From Ostrinia nubilalis (taxonomy: Eukaryota; Arthropoda; Insecta; Lepidoptera; Crambidae): 64,000 bases of DNA. Position 1 is the first letter of the stretch; each line of letters starts with the position of its first letter. The stretch covers positions 4,712,001 to 4,776,000 of the forward strand of contig NC_087104.1 in the NCBI RefSeq assembly GCF_963855985.1, given 5' to 3'. The notes under the pieces were generated by a model. It saw nothing but the letters and a program-made list of their open reading frames with translations, ran no database searches and was not told where the DNA came from. The position numbers were made by a program, and so were the translations under genes. Shown here piece by piece: positions 21,964-33,066 of the stretch.

Positions 21964-23002
21964 TAAGTTTTCTACTCACGTTGTTGAGAACCATTATAAA
22001 GGTTAGATATTTGGCCACCTAGGTTTCATAGTACCTACCTATAGTACAATACCAGGTTGTAAGTCTCGTCGAAAATGCACAGGCTGTCCCATAATACTCG
22101 TAATTTATATCTTTTAAAAACACTAAAACGTAGTCATAGTCGTAACAAAGCATTATTTACGGCTTTTAACTTTTAGTTCATTGTTTTCAGTTAAAATATT
22201 AAACTGTAGCATATTCCACATATCGTAGTTTCAGTCCTGTAATATGTGGTTATTGTCAACTACATCGATATGTCACACTTTTAAATGTTTCATACATTGA
22301 AAGTAAATATAGTTATGTATGGACCAGTCATTATGGAAATCCAACGTGGACGTCTCTCGCTGCGTTTTCCGGTACGATTTCTCCTGTAATAGGTGAATAA
22401 ACTCAAAAGTAATGGATATGCATACTAGAATGTGGTTTCGTCGTACAAACCTTAATTAAGTCCTGATTTGCATCACATAATTAACTTTATAATTAATGCG
22501 TAGTAAACTAAAATATGCATGTTCCTGAGAAAATTTTTCATACATTTCTAATTTCCATGTTACTCGGACCAGGAATTCTCAAACGTTGTTTACCTAAGCG
22601 CCGACATGATAATACATATGAAACGTATGGAAAAAAGTGTCATATGGATACGAATTTAATACATTTATAACCACCAGGTGAAAATATTGGATCATAAATC
22701 TATAAAACCAACAGTAGAGTAGCAGAGGCCTGCCTCCTCCATAGTAAACGGGAAGCCGTAAGACTCTATGAAATACCATAACAAAACAAAATACTTTTCA
22801 TAAAATCACTTTTGCATTTCAATGCACAATTCAACGGTCTGTACAAAATGAGAAGGGATCTCGGTCACAGTTCACGACATTAAAGCTGCATTGGTTGAAC
22901 TATGTCAATAGAAAAGAGCTGAGTGCAGGCTTCCACTACAGTAAAATGTTACTTCCTTAATTAGATTCCTTTGGCCCTATCACCGCGATATATTTTTTTT
23001 TA
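21964..23002. other. Non-coding stretch with a small retrotransposon scrap
   Basis: No gene recognised. At about 22338-22372 the text GTGGACGTCTCTCGCTGCGT TTTCCGGTACG matches the minus-strand non-LTR retrotransposon tails at 39648 and 26500. The remainder is AT-rich. Confidence 0.4.
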
Positions 23003-23154
23003 CTAAAGCCTGGTCCGTGAGCACGTAGAATTTTGTCCAATGACACCAAGCTACCCATCCTTATCGCTCGCGCGTAATTATGTTGCTGTCGCGCTCGCAC
23101 ACTCACTGCGGGCACCCGTCGCACAGTCGCGATGGCTCACGGACCAGGCTTTAG
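23003..23154. mobile_element. GAGCACGTAGAATTTTGTCC palindromic MITE, copy 2
   Basis: Starts CTAAAGCCTGGTCCGTGAGC and ends with its complement (GCTCACGGACCAGGCTTTAG). Carries the same CACGTAGAATTTTGTCC and CTACCCATCCTTATCGC text as the copy at 10045-10256, but the right arm is shortened. Confidence 0.75.
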
Positions 23155-23667
23155 TGTGCTAATCGGTGCATTGGCCTGGCATTTACCCGTATTGTGAAGA
23201 CTGGTGCCTGAAGTAGGTTCTGAAAGCCTGTATTACAGGTCACCATACTCACTTTATTGGTTTTTATACGCATCTTAGCGGAATAAATACTGTTTTTATT
23301 TTTAAATAATCGCAAAAATATCAGAAGTATTGTGCATAAAATGTGATAGTATTAAAAGAGCATAGCTCGCATCGATTAAATATTGCAAAGAGTGATTCAG
23401 TTATTATATTTTAAGCTGCTACTTTTAGTTCAATTTTCAGTACGGTCTACAATGTAGACAGTAGAGTAGGCAAGTAGACTCTACATAATTTCCCCGAAAT
23501 AATGGTAAGTTCAATGTTAATAAAACTATATTAGTTATTTTCCTTTAATCTCACAGTACGTCAAACAAGCAGACTGTTTGTAATTTGTAAAAAATACAAA
23601 CAGTGGATCATCATTATAACCTATTATGAAGCCGATTAATTATATTGTAAACACAATATCGACAGTC

Positions 23668-23965
23668 TTGTTCTACGCTTGATCTACGAGAACTACTGAC
23701 TAGTCCGATTTGAAAAATTATTTATAGTCCATTTATTGAGGAAGGCTTTAGATTAGGTATATATCATCACCCTTCAGCCAATAGGGGCGGAATAGTAAAG
23801 AAAAATGTTGCTAAAACAGGAAATATTATTCAAAGTACCTATTTTCACGCGTATAGGGTTGCCAGGTCCTATTGGCCGGACATGTCACGGGGGGGGGGGG
23901 GGGGGTTGCAATTACCTGGCAACCCTACACGCGTACAAACTTACGAAGTCGCGGGCACAAGCTAG
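23668..23965 (+). mobile_element. Helitron-like repeat, CTAG 3' end, interrupted
   Basis: Resembles the copy at 29698-29914 (AACTACTGACTAGTCCGATT, TTGCTAAAACAGG, TTTTCACGCGTA, CGAAGTCGCGGGCACAAGCTAG). The 3' terminus is at 23965 followed by T. The hAT-type mini-element at 23854-23927 is inserted in its CACGCGTA. Confidence 0.6.
23854..23927. mobile_element. 74-bp hAT-type mini-MITE with a 17-G run
   Basis: Terminal inverted repeats TAGGGTTGCCAGGT / ACCTGGCAACCCTA and a perfect 8-bp duplication CACGCGTA (23846-23853 and 23928-23935). The interior is almost only a run of 17 Gs (23889-23905). Too small to code. hAT assignment rests on the 8-bp duplication and the AGGGTTGCC ends. Confidence 0.8.
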
Positions 23966-24642
23966 TTTGTAATATTCTATTACTAGTACCCTTTCATGTC
24001 ATTTTGATTAACAGAACAAAATTATCGAGCTGTGAAAAAAGAGAAGACATTTTCTGCCAAATTAAGGCACTTCGAGGAATCGTTGTTAAAGTATAAATAT
24101 CTATAAGTTACTTACGCTTCATTAAATCAGCAGAACCTTGTGGAAGAACTCTTAAAGCGTTCTTATTAAATTAATATTTTTGGGCTATCTTGAGAGTCTT
24201 TCGTGGTACTAATTAGTCTGAAAAGTTTGCTGTTTTTAAGTAGGAGTTAAGATTTATTTTAAGAATAGGAATCAAGTCCCGAACGGGTATAAACATGCTG
24301 GTTTTAATCGTTCTTTTGTATTTGTAAATACATAGGAAACACCCAGCAAGACCAATACAAATATCCTAATGCAGTTTGGTTTATTAACCTAAGTAAAGTT
24401 TGAATTGAACCAAAATCAAATCTGCGAACACAATAATAACTATTCTACTAACTACCGCGGAAATTAGTCGTAAGAGATTTTCAGTCATTTTCAAAGCGTG
24501 TGTTAATTTCACTAACACCGTACAGGTAGCGCCATCTCTTTATATCACATTGAACTAACTACGTAGCGCCTATTCATAAACATCCACCCATTCAGATGGT
24601 GCTCGCTGATTCAAGTTTCGGGGCAACTTTCTTCAATTACTA
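23966..24642. other. No recognisable feature
   Basis: AT-rich non-coding sequence. Confidence 0.35.
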
Positions 24643-24799
24643 AGCCCGTATTCACAAACGATGCTTGCTTAAGTGAAGCAGCAAATCGAACGCACAGCGT
24701 TGAATAGAGCTCTGTGATTGGTTCATGTCTCCCTGACCCACGGACCCTGTGCGTCCACGCGCACTGTGAGACCTCATAATAATGTTTGTGAAAATGGGC
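24643..24799. mobile_element. CCCGTATTCACAAAC MITE, copy 2
   Basis: Starts AGCCCGTATTCACAAACGAT, continues GCTTGCTTAAGTGAAGCAGC and GTTGAATAGAGCTCTGTGAT, and ends ATGTTTGTGAAAATGGGC. Clear family member, inverted relative to the copies at 11808 and 35566. Confidence 0.75.
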
Positions 24800-26192
24800 A
24801 TTACACTCTACCGAATATATCTAGGTAAGTACCGAATCTTACTAATAAGTTATACATATTTTGTCGAGATGCGCCTTTTTTCTTGTTTTCAGAACTACGA
24901 ATTTCGAAACTTGGAGAGAAATGATGAGAAATGAAGGTATTAAAAGGATTTCGACAAAACAACGAAATTAATTCTTCAAAAAAAAACAAATTTGACTAAC
25001 TTCGACTGGAGTAAGCTGATTAAATCGTTAGAAATATCTTACCTATCCTATTCCTAAAAATACTTTCTTTGGCGTTGTTAGTTTATAAATTGAAATCCCC
25101 TTAGTAGAGCTAAATATTTCTTACACTTATAATTCCATAATTCATCTACTACATACACAAACTATTTTGGTATACAGGAAAGTATTTGTCATTCAAAACC
25201 GCGAATTGCATACACAGAGCCGGACCGTGAGTGTAGGGGGCCCTGGGCTAATACTACGACCGCGAGTTACTACTACTAATACTACTTAGGGGCCCATCTA
25301 CTTTTACTCCACTCTTTCGCATCATCGTCTATTTTTGACTTGACTAATCTGGGGGCCCCTTGAATCCACTGGGCCCTGAGCTGAAGCCCAAAAACCTGTA
25401 TGGTAGATCCGGCCCTGAGCATACAAAAGTGAGGAAACTTTGTGGACACTAATTTGGCTTCACGAATGCGAATAGACTTCCGCCTCATTATGCAGATGCA
25501 TTTTGTAACTGCAATTAATTCTACCGCTCGACAGACAGTATAATTTCAGTTAACACAGAGTTAAGTTTCACTGTTAAACAATGAAAATGTCATTGTGGGT
25601 TTAAAGCTTTCGTAATCAGTTTACTTTTGAATTTGATTATCCTTTCTTTCGCGCATTCTAATAATAATTTATTTGTACTGAGGCACAGATTATTAATAAG
25701 TTACTACGATTGAGGTATTATAAGATAATAAATTTTCCTGATAGCATCAATTGGTGTTCAAATAAATAAATAAATAAATAAATAAGATAGTGTCCTGGAC
25801 ATGTCCAGGAGATTAGAGTTAACTATCCCTAACTGAACAAACGTACTTAGTAATTATGTGTAAAGATGTTTCATTCCCTGTAACAGTCCTTCCTTAGGAC
25901 AGAAATATTTCTGGAAGCATTCATCAAGAGTGAAATGTTCCTAGTAGAATTCCTGGAACTTTGCCTTTCTTTCATTTTGTAAACAAATAAACTCGCAAAC
26001 CAAACAACACGTTCATTGAACTGCGACAAAAGCTCCGTTCACATTTACATGGCCACGGTCTCCGTCACAAAAATTAAAAACAGACATTTATTTGCGAATA
26101 TTACATGGGCGTTGTAAAAATAACTTAATCCGTGAATGGCGCTGCATATAAATGTGGTATCACCCCGACTGGCCACAACAGAGTTACAATCA
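24800..26192. other. Non-coding stretch with minor repeats
   Basis: No gene recognised. Around 25210-25420 lies a repeat scrap containing GGGGGCCCTGGGC and GATCCGGCCCTGAGC-type text, similar in style to the end of the window (63925-63990). An (AAAT)n microsatellite is at 25760-25785. Confidence 0.4.
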
Positions 26193-26460
26193 GAAGTCTT
26201 CTTCTTTTCGTGTCGACAACAAACCTAAACAGTGTCAGCCCAAAACTCCGCCACAAGAGTGGCGTTGTCAGCAGCATTCATCAAATCCTCCTGAGTGCAG
26301 TTGCTCGGGCACTCAGGGCACGACATCAGGTGTTCATCGACTGGGGAACAAAACCGCACCTGCACTCCATGTTTAAGCCATCCAAGAATCCCCACCTGAC
26401 CAGATTGTCCTTACTACGGCGTCCGAAGTCTATTTAAAGACTTCCAGGTAAGCCAGATCA
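26193..26460. repeat. Unclassified interspersed repeat, uninterrupted copy
   Basis: Uninterrupted counterpart of 12163-13130: CGTGTCGACAACAAACCTAA, CAGTGTCAGCCCAAAACTCC, CAAGAGTGGCG, GGGCACGACATCAGG, TGACCAGATTGTCCTTA, GACTTCCAGGTAAGCCA. Open frames crossing it are not homologous to anything I recognise. Confidence 0.65.
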
Positions 26461-26499
26461 GAAAATCAGAAGTGTTACTCCCAACTATCATAGACTTTG

Positions 26500-26690
26500 C
26501 ATTTATCATCATCATCATTTCAGCCACGTCTACTCTGCACAGGCCTCCCCTGTTGATTTCCAGATTGGTCGGTTGGAAGCGTCCAACGCATCCAACGCTT
26601 TCCTGCAACCTTTATATTATGTGCTTCTGTCCACCTTATTGGAGGACGACCCACATTGCTTCTCCGTACGTGGCCTCTATTCCAATTTCA
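26500..26690 (-). mobile_element. Non-LTR retrotransposon 3' tail (fragment)
   Basis: Reads on the minus strand as the degraded C-terminus and tail: CATCATCATC run, CACAGGCCTCCCCTGTTGAT, GGTCGGTTGGAAGCG, CCGTACGTGGCCTCTATTCC. The trinucleotide ATG/CAT run is the 3' tail. 5' truncated. Confidence 0.65.
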
Positions 26691-27340
26691 GAATCAGAAT
26701 CTTTATTTGCGTAAAAACATGGTATACTTCCATTACCTTACTGACCTGCTAGCTTATTAAGATTTCTGCATTCTTACCCATTAAGTCAAACCTAATCCAT
26801 ATTTTAAATCACATTTGCATTTCTCGCTACTGTGTGATATCCTAGTTTTTTTATTAATTTGTGGCAGCCAAAACTCTAAAGCATTCTAGCTTATCTTAAG
26901 CTTGCGGAACGTGCAGCGAGAATGAAAACTTTGCGAATGTCGTGGTAGAAAGGGGAAACATTACATGCGCGTCAGTTGAAAAGTTTTGTTTGCAAGTGAC
27001 GCTTTACATCACCTCAGGGTAAATTCAAAAGTTATGGCTATTTATACCGTGAACCTACTTCACCAACTTCAGCCGTTCTGACATGCTTGATCCCAGCTGT
27101 AAGTGACATAATCCGTACAAAGGTTAAAGGACAAGGTAGTTATGTTTTCATTATTTTAGAATAATACGTACTTTTTGTCCGTATTAGTGTGCCAGTATTT
27201 ACTAACTCTAAAAGTTATACATACTGTAATGTAGATCAAGTGAGTACGCTCTATTCTTTCTCAGTCCATTTCACAGTTTGCTTGTGCGAGGCAGGAGGTT
27301 TCTGGAGAAATATACAGTTGTGGACTGACAATAAATCTAA
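26691..27340. other. No recognisable feature
   Basis: Non-coding AT-rich sequence. Confidence 0.35.
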
Positions 27341-29175
27341 GGCTGAGTTGCACCATCTTACTTTAGCTTTAACAAACGTCAAAATCTGTCAAACTCCATA
27401 CAGGGTGGCCAAAACAGTGAGGTCTAAAAGAAAAATTTAGATTCCTTACATCAAGGTGTACCCAAATCACCCCCATGTATGTAATACGATTGTGCTTAGT
27501 TTAGGAGATAGAGTTAATTTTGTGATATTTTAAAATTTTGTGACCTAGTAGGCTTTAAACATTTTTATCTTTTTTTTGGGGTGACTTTTCTCAGATTTCT
27601 TTTTTTCGACAGATTTGTTATTAATTGCAGATGTTTGAAAAAAATAATCACCTTCCTATCTTTGATTCAAGATACAAAAGTTTTGCTAGAAACATTAAAA
27701 TTATGCTTTTATCAGAACACTATCAAATTTTCAACTTAAAAGTTTAAGTAAAAAAAAGAACTTCCATAGGTCCAAAATCATTTTAAAAACTGCGCCGTTT
27801 CCTGAACATTCATAATAATACAAAAAAACATGTACTTAATGGGCCACTGTTTCCTGTAATCGGTCCACTAAAGTGGTAAGTCGGAGATTCTGTTACATGT
27901 TTTTGACTTTCTTAGAGTGAATTAATATTGGGAATCCTCTAAGTTTACATTACGTAGAACAGATTTAGAGCAGTAATTGGATAGAACATGTTTTTATTCT
28001 CAACAAGGAAGGTCTTGCCCTTCATCACACCTGGTGAAAACTGATGATTAGGCTGAAGGTGGAAGGGAACTTCAACTACAGAGGAACTATGGCTTCCTAC
28101 CTCCAAATTCTGGAACACATTGTTATTTTAAGTAATTTTTAATGAACATAAACCAAATATCCCTCCTTCTTCTTCTCACTGTAGTAGGTATTTCAAGGGT
28201 AACAGTAAAATGTAACAACTGACTCTGTCTTCAAGTGGTAAGAGGTAAGTTTCAGAGGTCACGGCTTTGATTCCCAGTGGAGGTGAAATTTTCTGCTCGG
28301 TTTGGTTGGCGGTAGGGTTTGATCTAAGTCTGCCTGGCTAGCAACTCTATTTTCCTAAGTCTGTCACTATAACAATAATGTTAATAGCATTACTGTATTC
28401 CGGCATTTGGAGGTAGGAAGCTATAGTTCCTCTGTAGTTGAAGTTCCCTTCCACCTTCAGCCTAATCATCAGTTTCCGCCAGGTGTGATGAAGGGCAAGA
28501 GCTTCCTCGTTGAGAATAAAAACATGTTTTGTCCAGTTACTGCTCTAAATCTGTTCTACGTAATGTAAACTGAGAGGATTCCCAATATTAATTCACTCTA
28601 AGAAAGTCAAAAACATGTAACGGAATCTCCGACTTACCACTTTAGTGGACCGATTACAGGAAATAGTGGCCCATTAAGTAGTTACATGTTTTTTTGTATT
28701 ATTATGAATGTTCAGGAAACGGCGCAGTTTTTAAAATGATTTTGGACCTATGGAAGTTCTTTTTATTACTTAAACTTTTAAGTTGAAAATTTGATAGTAT
28801 TCTGATAAAAGCATAATTTTAATGTTTCTAGCAAAACTTTTGTATCTTGAATCAAAGATAGGAAGGTGATTATTTTTTTCAAACATCTGCAATTAATAAC
28901 GAATCAGTCGAAAAAAAGAAATCCGAAAAAAGTCAACCCAAAAAAAAGATAAAAATGTTTAAAGCCTACTAGGTCATAAAATTTTAAAATATCACAAAAT
29001 TAACTCTATCTCCTAAACTAAGCACAATCGTATTATATACATGGGGGTGATTTAGGTACACCTTGATGTAAGGAATCTAAATTTTTCTTTTAGACCTCAC
29101 TGTTTTGGCCACCCTGTATAAAAATCAGCGGTTATTGTCATAGTTTCGGTTAAAATAAGTTGGTGCAACTCAGCC
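27341..29175. mobile_element. GGCTGRGTTGCACCA MITE, copy 3, split by palindromic element D
   Basis: 27341-27400 and 29117-29175 are the two halves of a typical copy (GGCTGAGTTGCACCATCTTA ... TTGGTGCAACTCAGCC) with TAA on both outer sides. The split falls at a TA in the conserved AACTCCATACAAAA segment. The inserted sequence is element D. Confidence 0.85.
27401..29116. mobile_element. CAGGGTGG long palindromic element D (1716 bp), TA target site
   Basis: Arms of about 705 bp (27401 to about 28107, and about 28408 to 29116) begin CAGGGTGGCCAAAACAGTGA and are nearly identical in inverted orientation; a loop of about 300 bp separates them. TA on both sides (27399-27400 and 29117-29118). No coding potential. 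Inserted into the MITE at 27341-29175, so it is younger than that MITE copy. Confidence 0.88.
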
Positions 29176-29697
29176 TAAGTGATGAGGATGGAAATGCTGC
29201 CGCGTAGAACGAATGAAAGGAAAGAAAATAGTCGGCAGGGAAAGTCAGGACAGTCTTCTGTCACGTTTCCATATACGAGGGTATTTTCAATTCTGACTAG
29301 ACTACTAAAGAGAATTCGATACGCCACCAATAAACTTAGGTAAGTACTTGAACTTGTTGATCATTACAACAAAGCTATTACAAAATAATATAGTTATCAA
29401 TGTCTGTCACAATACCTACATTAACCACTCAACAACGTTTAATTTTTTATCAGCCCAGACAGTTGGCGGCACTACTTTTTTCTAGAAATAAACCTAAATA
29501 CTTTGTTATTTTATTCTATCAGTAAACAATAAAGCTTCTGCCGGTGGCTTCACCTGCCTCATAATTTCCTAAATCTTGCTTTTTTCTACAGTAAAATAGT
29601 CCAAGTTAATTCTTATAACATCAACAATTTCATTTATTTGTGTTCCAACATTTCATAAGGCAGCATGCCTAGACGTAATATTTTGGAATCCTACCAA
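29176..29697. other. No recognisable feature
   Basis: AT-rich, no gene or repeat family recognised. Confidence 0.35.
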
Positions 29698-29914
29698 TCT
29701 ATACTAATATTATAAAGCTGAAGAGTTTGTTTGTTTGTTTGTTTACTTGAACGCGCTAATCTCCGGAACTACTAGTCCGATTTCAAAAGTTCTTTCAGTG
29801 TTAGATAGCTCATTTATCAAGGAAGACAGGCTATACGATCAATAGGAGCAGAGCAACAATGAAAAATGTTGCGAAAACGGGTTTTCACGCGTACGAAGTC
29901 GCGGGCACAGCTAG
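29698..29914 (+). mobile_element. Helitron-like (Lep1-type) repeat, TC...CTAG
   Basis: 217 bp from TCTATACTAATATTATAAAG to GTCGCGGGCACAGCTAG, flanked by A on the left and T on the right, with no target duplication. These are the hallmarks of a Helitron insertion. Contains a GTTTGTTTGTTTGTTT microsatellite. Non-autonomous and non-coding. Confidence 0.65.
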
Positions 29915-30339
29915 TTTATCTAATATAAGTAATTGACATGTCTGGAACTTTGACGTCTCAAATTCCTGTAGTCAATAATAAAAAGGCATATTGTTTTATT
30001 AAATATTTTGAAGGACATGTCGTTCAGTACATAACAATAGAGTACCTACCTACGTTAGAGTAAAATTAAACTGCTGAAGAAATAAAAGTAATAATCAGAT
30101 AAGACCAATACACAATAGAATACTGTGATAATATTGGGTATTGGTATAGGAATAAGGTATCCTAAGCTCGTCATGACAACATTTCAAAGTTGATTAATTG
30201 CCTTTGCACAGTAATTTGGGGGAGTGACGCTAGAGCCGCCGGTTAATAACATTAAGGTACATTCACATAGCTACGGGTGCGAGACGTGTCCGATACGTGG
30301 CACCTACGAGGATATTTACACCTGTAGTCCCGTGCGATG
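29915..30339. other. No recognisable feature
   Basis: Non-coding; nothing supportable beyond AT-rich sequence. Confidence 0.35.
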
Positions 30340-30505
30340 TGCTTACCATGAGTTTACGTTAGGTGTGCTCGCTAGCGAGTACGTCAAAGAATCTATGACA
30401 TGAAGATTTTATTTCTTGAAAGTAGCCGCTAGGGGCGCTGCACAATATGTCACGTACATAGCGCAGTCGCTAGCGTGCACACCTAACGTAAACTCATGGT
30501 AAGCA
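30340..30505. mobile_element. Palindromic MITE (TGCTTACCATGAGTTTACGT ends)
   Basis: Left end TGCTTACCATGAGTTTACGT and its complement ACGTAAACTCATGGTAAGCA. The arms continue through TAGGTGTGC / GCACACCTA and the CGCTAGCG motifs. Centre non-coding. Confidence 0.65.
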
Positions 30506-30540
30506 TACGGGTCCCGTACGTAATACTTACGGGGCTATCC

Positions 30541-30702
30541 GTATTCACAAACGATGCTTGCTTAAGTGAAGCAGCAAATAGAAGGCACAGCGTTGAATAG
30601 AGCTACAGAGCTCAATCACAGGATTGGTTCGTGTGTCACCCTGTAGGTACGTCCACGCGCACTGTGAGACCTCATAGTAATGTTTGTGAATACGGGCGTA
30701 AG
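30541..30702. mobile_element. CCCGTATTCACAAAC MITE, copy 3
   Basis: Contains GTATTCACAAACGATGCTTG, TTAAGTGAAGCAGC, CACGCGCACTGTGAGACCTC and TGTTTGTGAATACGGGCGTA. A short internal duplication around GAGCTACAGAGCTC distinguishes it from other copies. Confidence 0.75.
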
Positions 30703-31214
30703 TATTGTGCTAATGTGAAATTGAAAACGGCCCTATAAGAATATTCGACGAAAATAAGTGGAGATTTTACCAGGGAACCAACTGCAGTCCGATTAATATA
30801 TAGTATATGTCGCAGACGGTCATGAGTACGGACACTAAAGTGAAACGCAAGTGCGCCACCTAGCGGCGAATCGGCGCAACACCGCTTTGGCGCGCTTCGA
30901 CAGAGTCGTAACGGTCACGGCGGGACGGATCGAACTCACTTTCGCTCCGGACGCCGACAAGAGAAGACATCGTCACGGAACTGTCCCACGTTTCACCTAG
31001 TGCCTATTTTATCGCTCGACGAAGTCTAGATTGTAATACTAAGAACTAAGTGCTGATTTTGAACTCTATTTGACGATCATTAAAAGTGTTCGAACACAAG
31101 TCTCATTCTCATTGCGCGATACCCTATTTCGCCCACAATATCTGAGGTTCGAATCCCTGACGAGCCGACATATATTTATAATCATCAAAATCTAAATCAG
31201 ATTTTCTAAATATA
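30703..31214. other. Non-coding, GC-richer patch
   Basis: 30780-31000 is GC-richer than its surroundings (CGCCACCTAGCGGCGAATCG and neighbours) but has no open frame of note. A promoter-B-box-like GGTTCGAATCCC lies at 31146-31157 without a matching A box or foldable tRNA. Confidence 0.35.
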
Positions 31215-31892
31215 CAGGGTGTCCCGTAATGTAACGTCAAGCCGGAACTGGGTGTTGAGGCAAGTTGTGCTGGTTATCAGAAAAATATAAAAAAAAATCT
31301 ATGTGGCATATTTTAAAAATAATAGGCATTTAAAAAAAATCTAAAAATTCTACTCCAGGTGACGGTCCTTTTGCTCGTGTTGCCACAAATCTTCACTTTT
31401 TCCAAATTTTTTTTTTGTTATGTAACCCTGAATAATGCTTCTCTAAATTGTCATCAAAATTACAAAACCAGCTGCTCCAGCTTGGATGAAAAAATTACAT
31501 TATTCCCAAAAAAAATTTCAAAATAAAATTTTTGCCTAGTTTAAACTGACTGTACTGAAAAAAAAAAGTACTACGCGAGTGTGGCAAGTGACGTCATAAT
31601 TTGGCGCATTTAGTAAGGATTCCAAAATGGTATAACACTTGGTAAATTTTTGCTGTAATTGTCGACAATTTTTGTTTTTTTGGAAATAGTCCCGATTTTA
31701 ACTTTATCTACCTTGGTTAAAAATTATTATTCTAATGTGCCCAAAATTCAAGTTTCTGTGACTGACTACCTTACAGTCAGTCACAGAAACTTTTGTCACC
31801 ATGACAGTAATTAGTAGTTGACATACTGTGACAAAAGTCACCCGTGCGCGCGCGCCTTTACTACCTGCTCTGCCTGCACTTGTACTTGGTAA

Positions 31893-32457
31893 CAGGGATA
31901 ATAAGGATATGAAGTTTCGGTTATGGATACGGTTACGGATATTAGAATAATATTATACCGGTTTCGGTTACGGTCACGGATATGAAATCATTTCAGATTA
32001 TCCGAAAGTCTCGGATAATTTCGGTTACGGAATTATTAGAATTTCAAAAATGTAGATATATTACAAATAGCAAGATGCTGCGTGAGCGTGACCCACATAG
32101 CTACTTTATGTACCAACTAAGACGACACCTATGTATGATAAAGGTAAAACAGGCTGGCATATTAGATGGTGCCAGCGAATGCCAGACAAGTTGGTAACAA
32201 ATATTAAGATTTAAGGTACAATTCCAAGACGGGCCGCAGACCGCAAACTGCAACCGCAAACTGCAAAACTATGAAATCGGCAGCGCGGCATTGCAGCTGC
32301 GGCGTGTATACTGCTGATTTCATAGAGTTTTGCAGTTTGGCCTTTATCCGAAACTATCCGTAACTTTTGAATCAGTTTCGGTTACGGTTATGGACATTTT
32401 TTTATTTCGGATATCCGATAGTTTCGGTTACGGTTACGGATATCCATAACATCCCTG
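31893..32457. mobile_element. hAT-like element nested in palindrome E (565 bp)
   Basis: Ends CAGGGATAATAAGGATATG / CATATCC-type complement ATATCCATAACATCCCTG with a perfect 8-bp duplication CTTGGTAA (31885-31892 and 32458-32465). Many subterminal TTTCGGTTACGG / CCGTAACCG repeats occur near both ends, as is common for hAT transposase binding regions. No transposase. It contains a further inner palindrome at about 32258-32341. Confidence 0.8.
32258..32341. repeat. Inner palindrome within the hAT-like element
   Basis: CAAACTGCAAAACTATGAAA followed by a GC-rich centre (GGCAGCGCGGCATTGCAGCT) and the inverted TTTCATAGAGTTTTGCAGTTTG. Probably a third-level MITE. No duplication resolved. Confidence 0.5.
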
Positions 32458-33066
32458 CTTGGTAAGATGGCCCTCTCCGTCCCGCTCATACCTTTTAAAA
32501 TGGCTTCTCCACCTCACTTAAGCCAGAAACATGAATTTTGGGCACATTAGAATAATATTTTTAACCAAGGTAGATAAAGTTAAAAACGGAATTATTTCCA
32601 ATAAACAAAAATTGTCGACAATTACAGCAAGATTTTACAAAGTGTTATACCATTTTGGAATCCTTACTAAATGCGCCAAATTATGACGTCACTTGCCACA
32701 CTCGCGTAGTACAATTTTTTTTCAGTACAGTCAGTTTAAACTAAGCAAAATTTTTATTTTGATATTTTTTTTGGGAATAATGTATTTTTTTCATCCAAGT
32801 TGGAGCAGCTGGTTTTGTAATTTTGATAACAATTTAGAGAAGCATTATTCAGGGTTACATAACAAAAAAAAAATTTGGAAAAAGTGAAGATTTATGGCAA
32901 CACGAGTAAAAGAACCGTCTCCTGGAGTAGAATTTTTTGATTTTTTTTAAATGCCTATTATTTTTAAAATATGCCACATAAATTTTTTTTATATTTTTCT
33001 GATAACCAGCACAACTTGCCTCAACACCCAGTTCCGGCTTGACGTTACATTACGGGACACCCTGTA

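Larger units (their letters stand above)
31215..33064. mobile_element. CAGGGTG long palindromic element E (1850 bp), TA target site
   Basis: Arms of about 535 bp (31215 to about 31755, and about 32530 to 33064) begin CAGGGTGTCCCGTAATGTAA; TA lies on both sides. The central part is expanded by a hAT-like element at 31893-32457. Small frames in the arms mirror each other and are not genes. The ORF at 32693-32887 is one of these shadows. Confidence 0.85.

Noticed and set aside
26132..26437. Two overlapping ORFs of 74-101 codons
   Set aside because: They lie in an interspersed repeat whose other copy (12163-13130) does not keep these frames open.
31140..31170. B-box-like GGTTCGAATCCC suggesting a tRNA gene
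   Set aside because: No A box, acceptor stem or cloverleaf can be formed around it.
27401..33064. Long palindromes as replication origins, phage attachment sites or CRISPR-like arrays
   Set aside because: TA flanks, tip conservation and nesting in known repeats identify them as transposable elements; no regular direct repeat-spacer pattern exists anywhere in the window.
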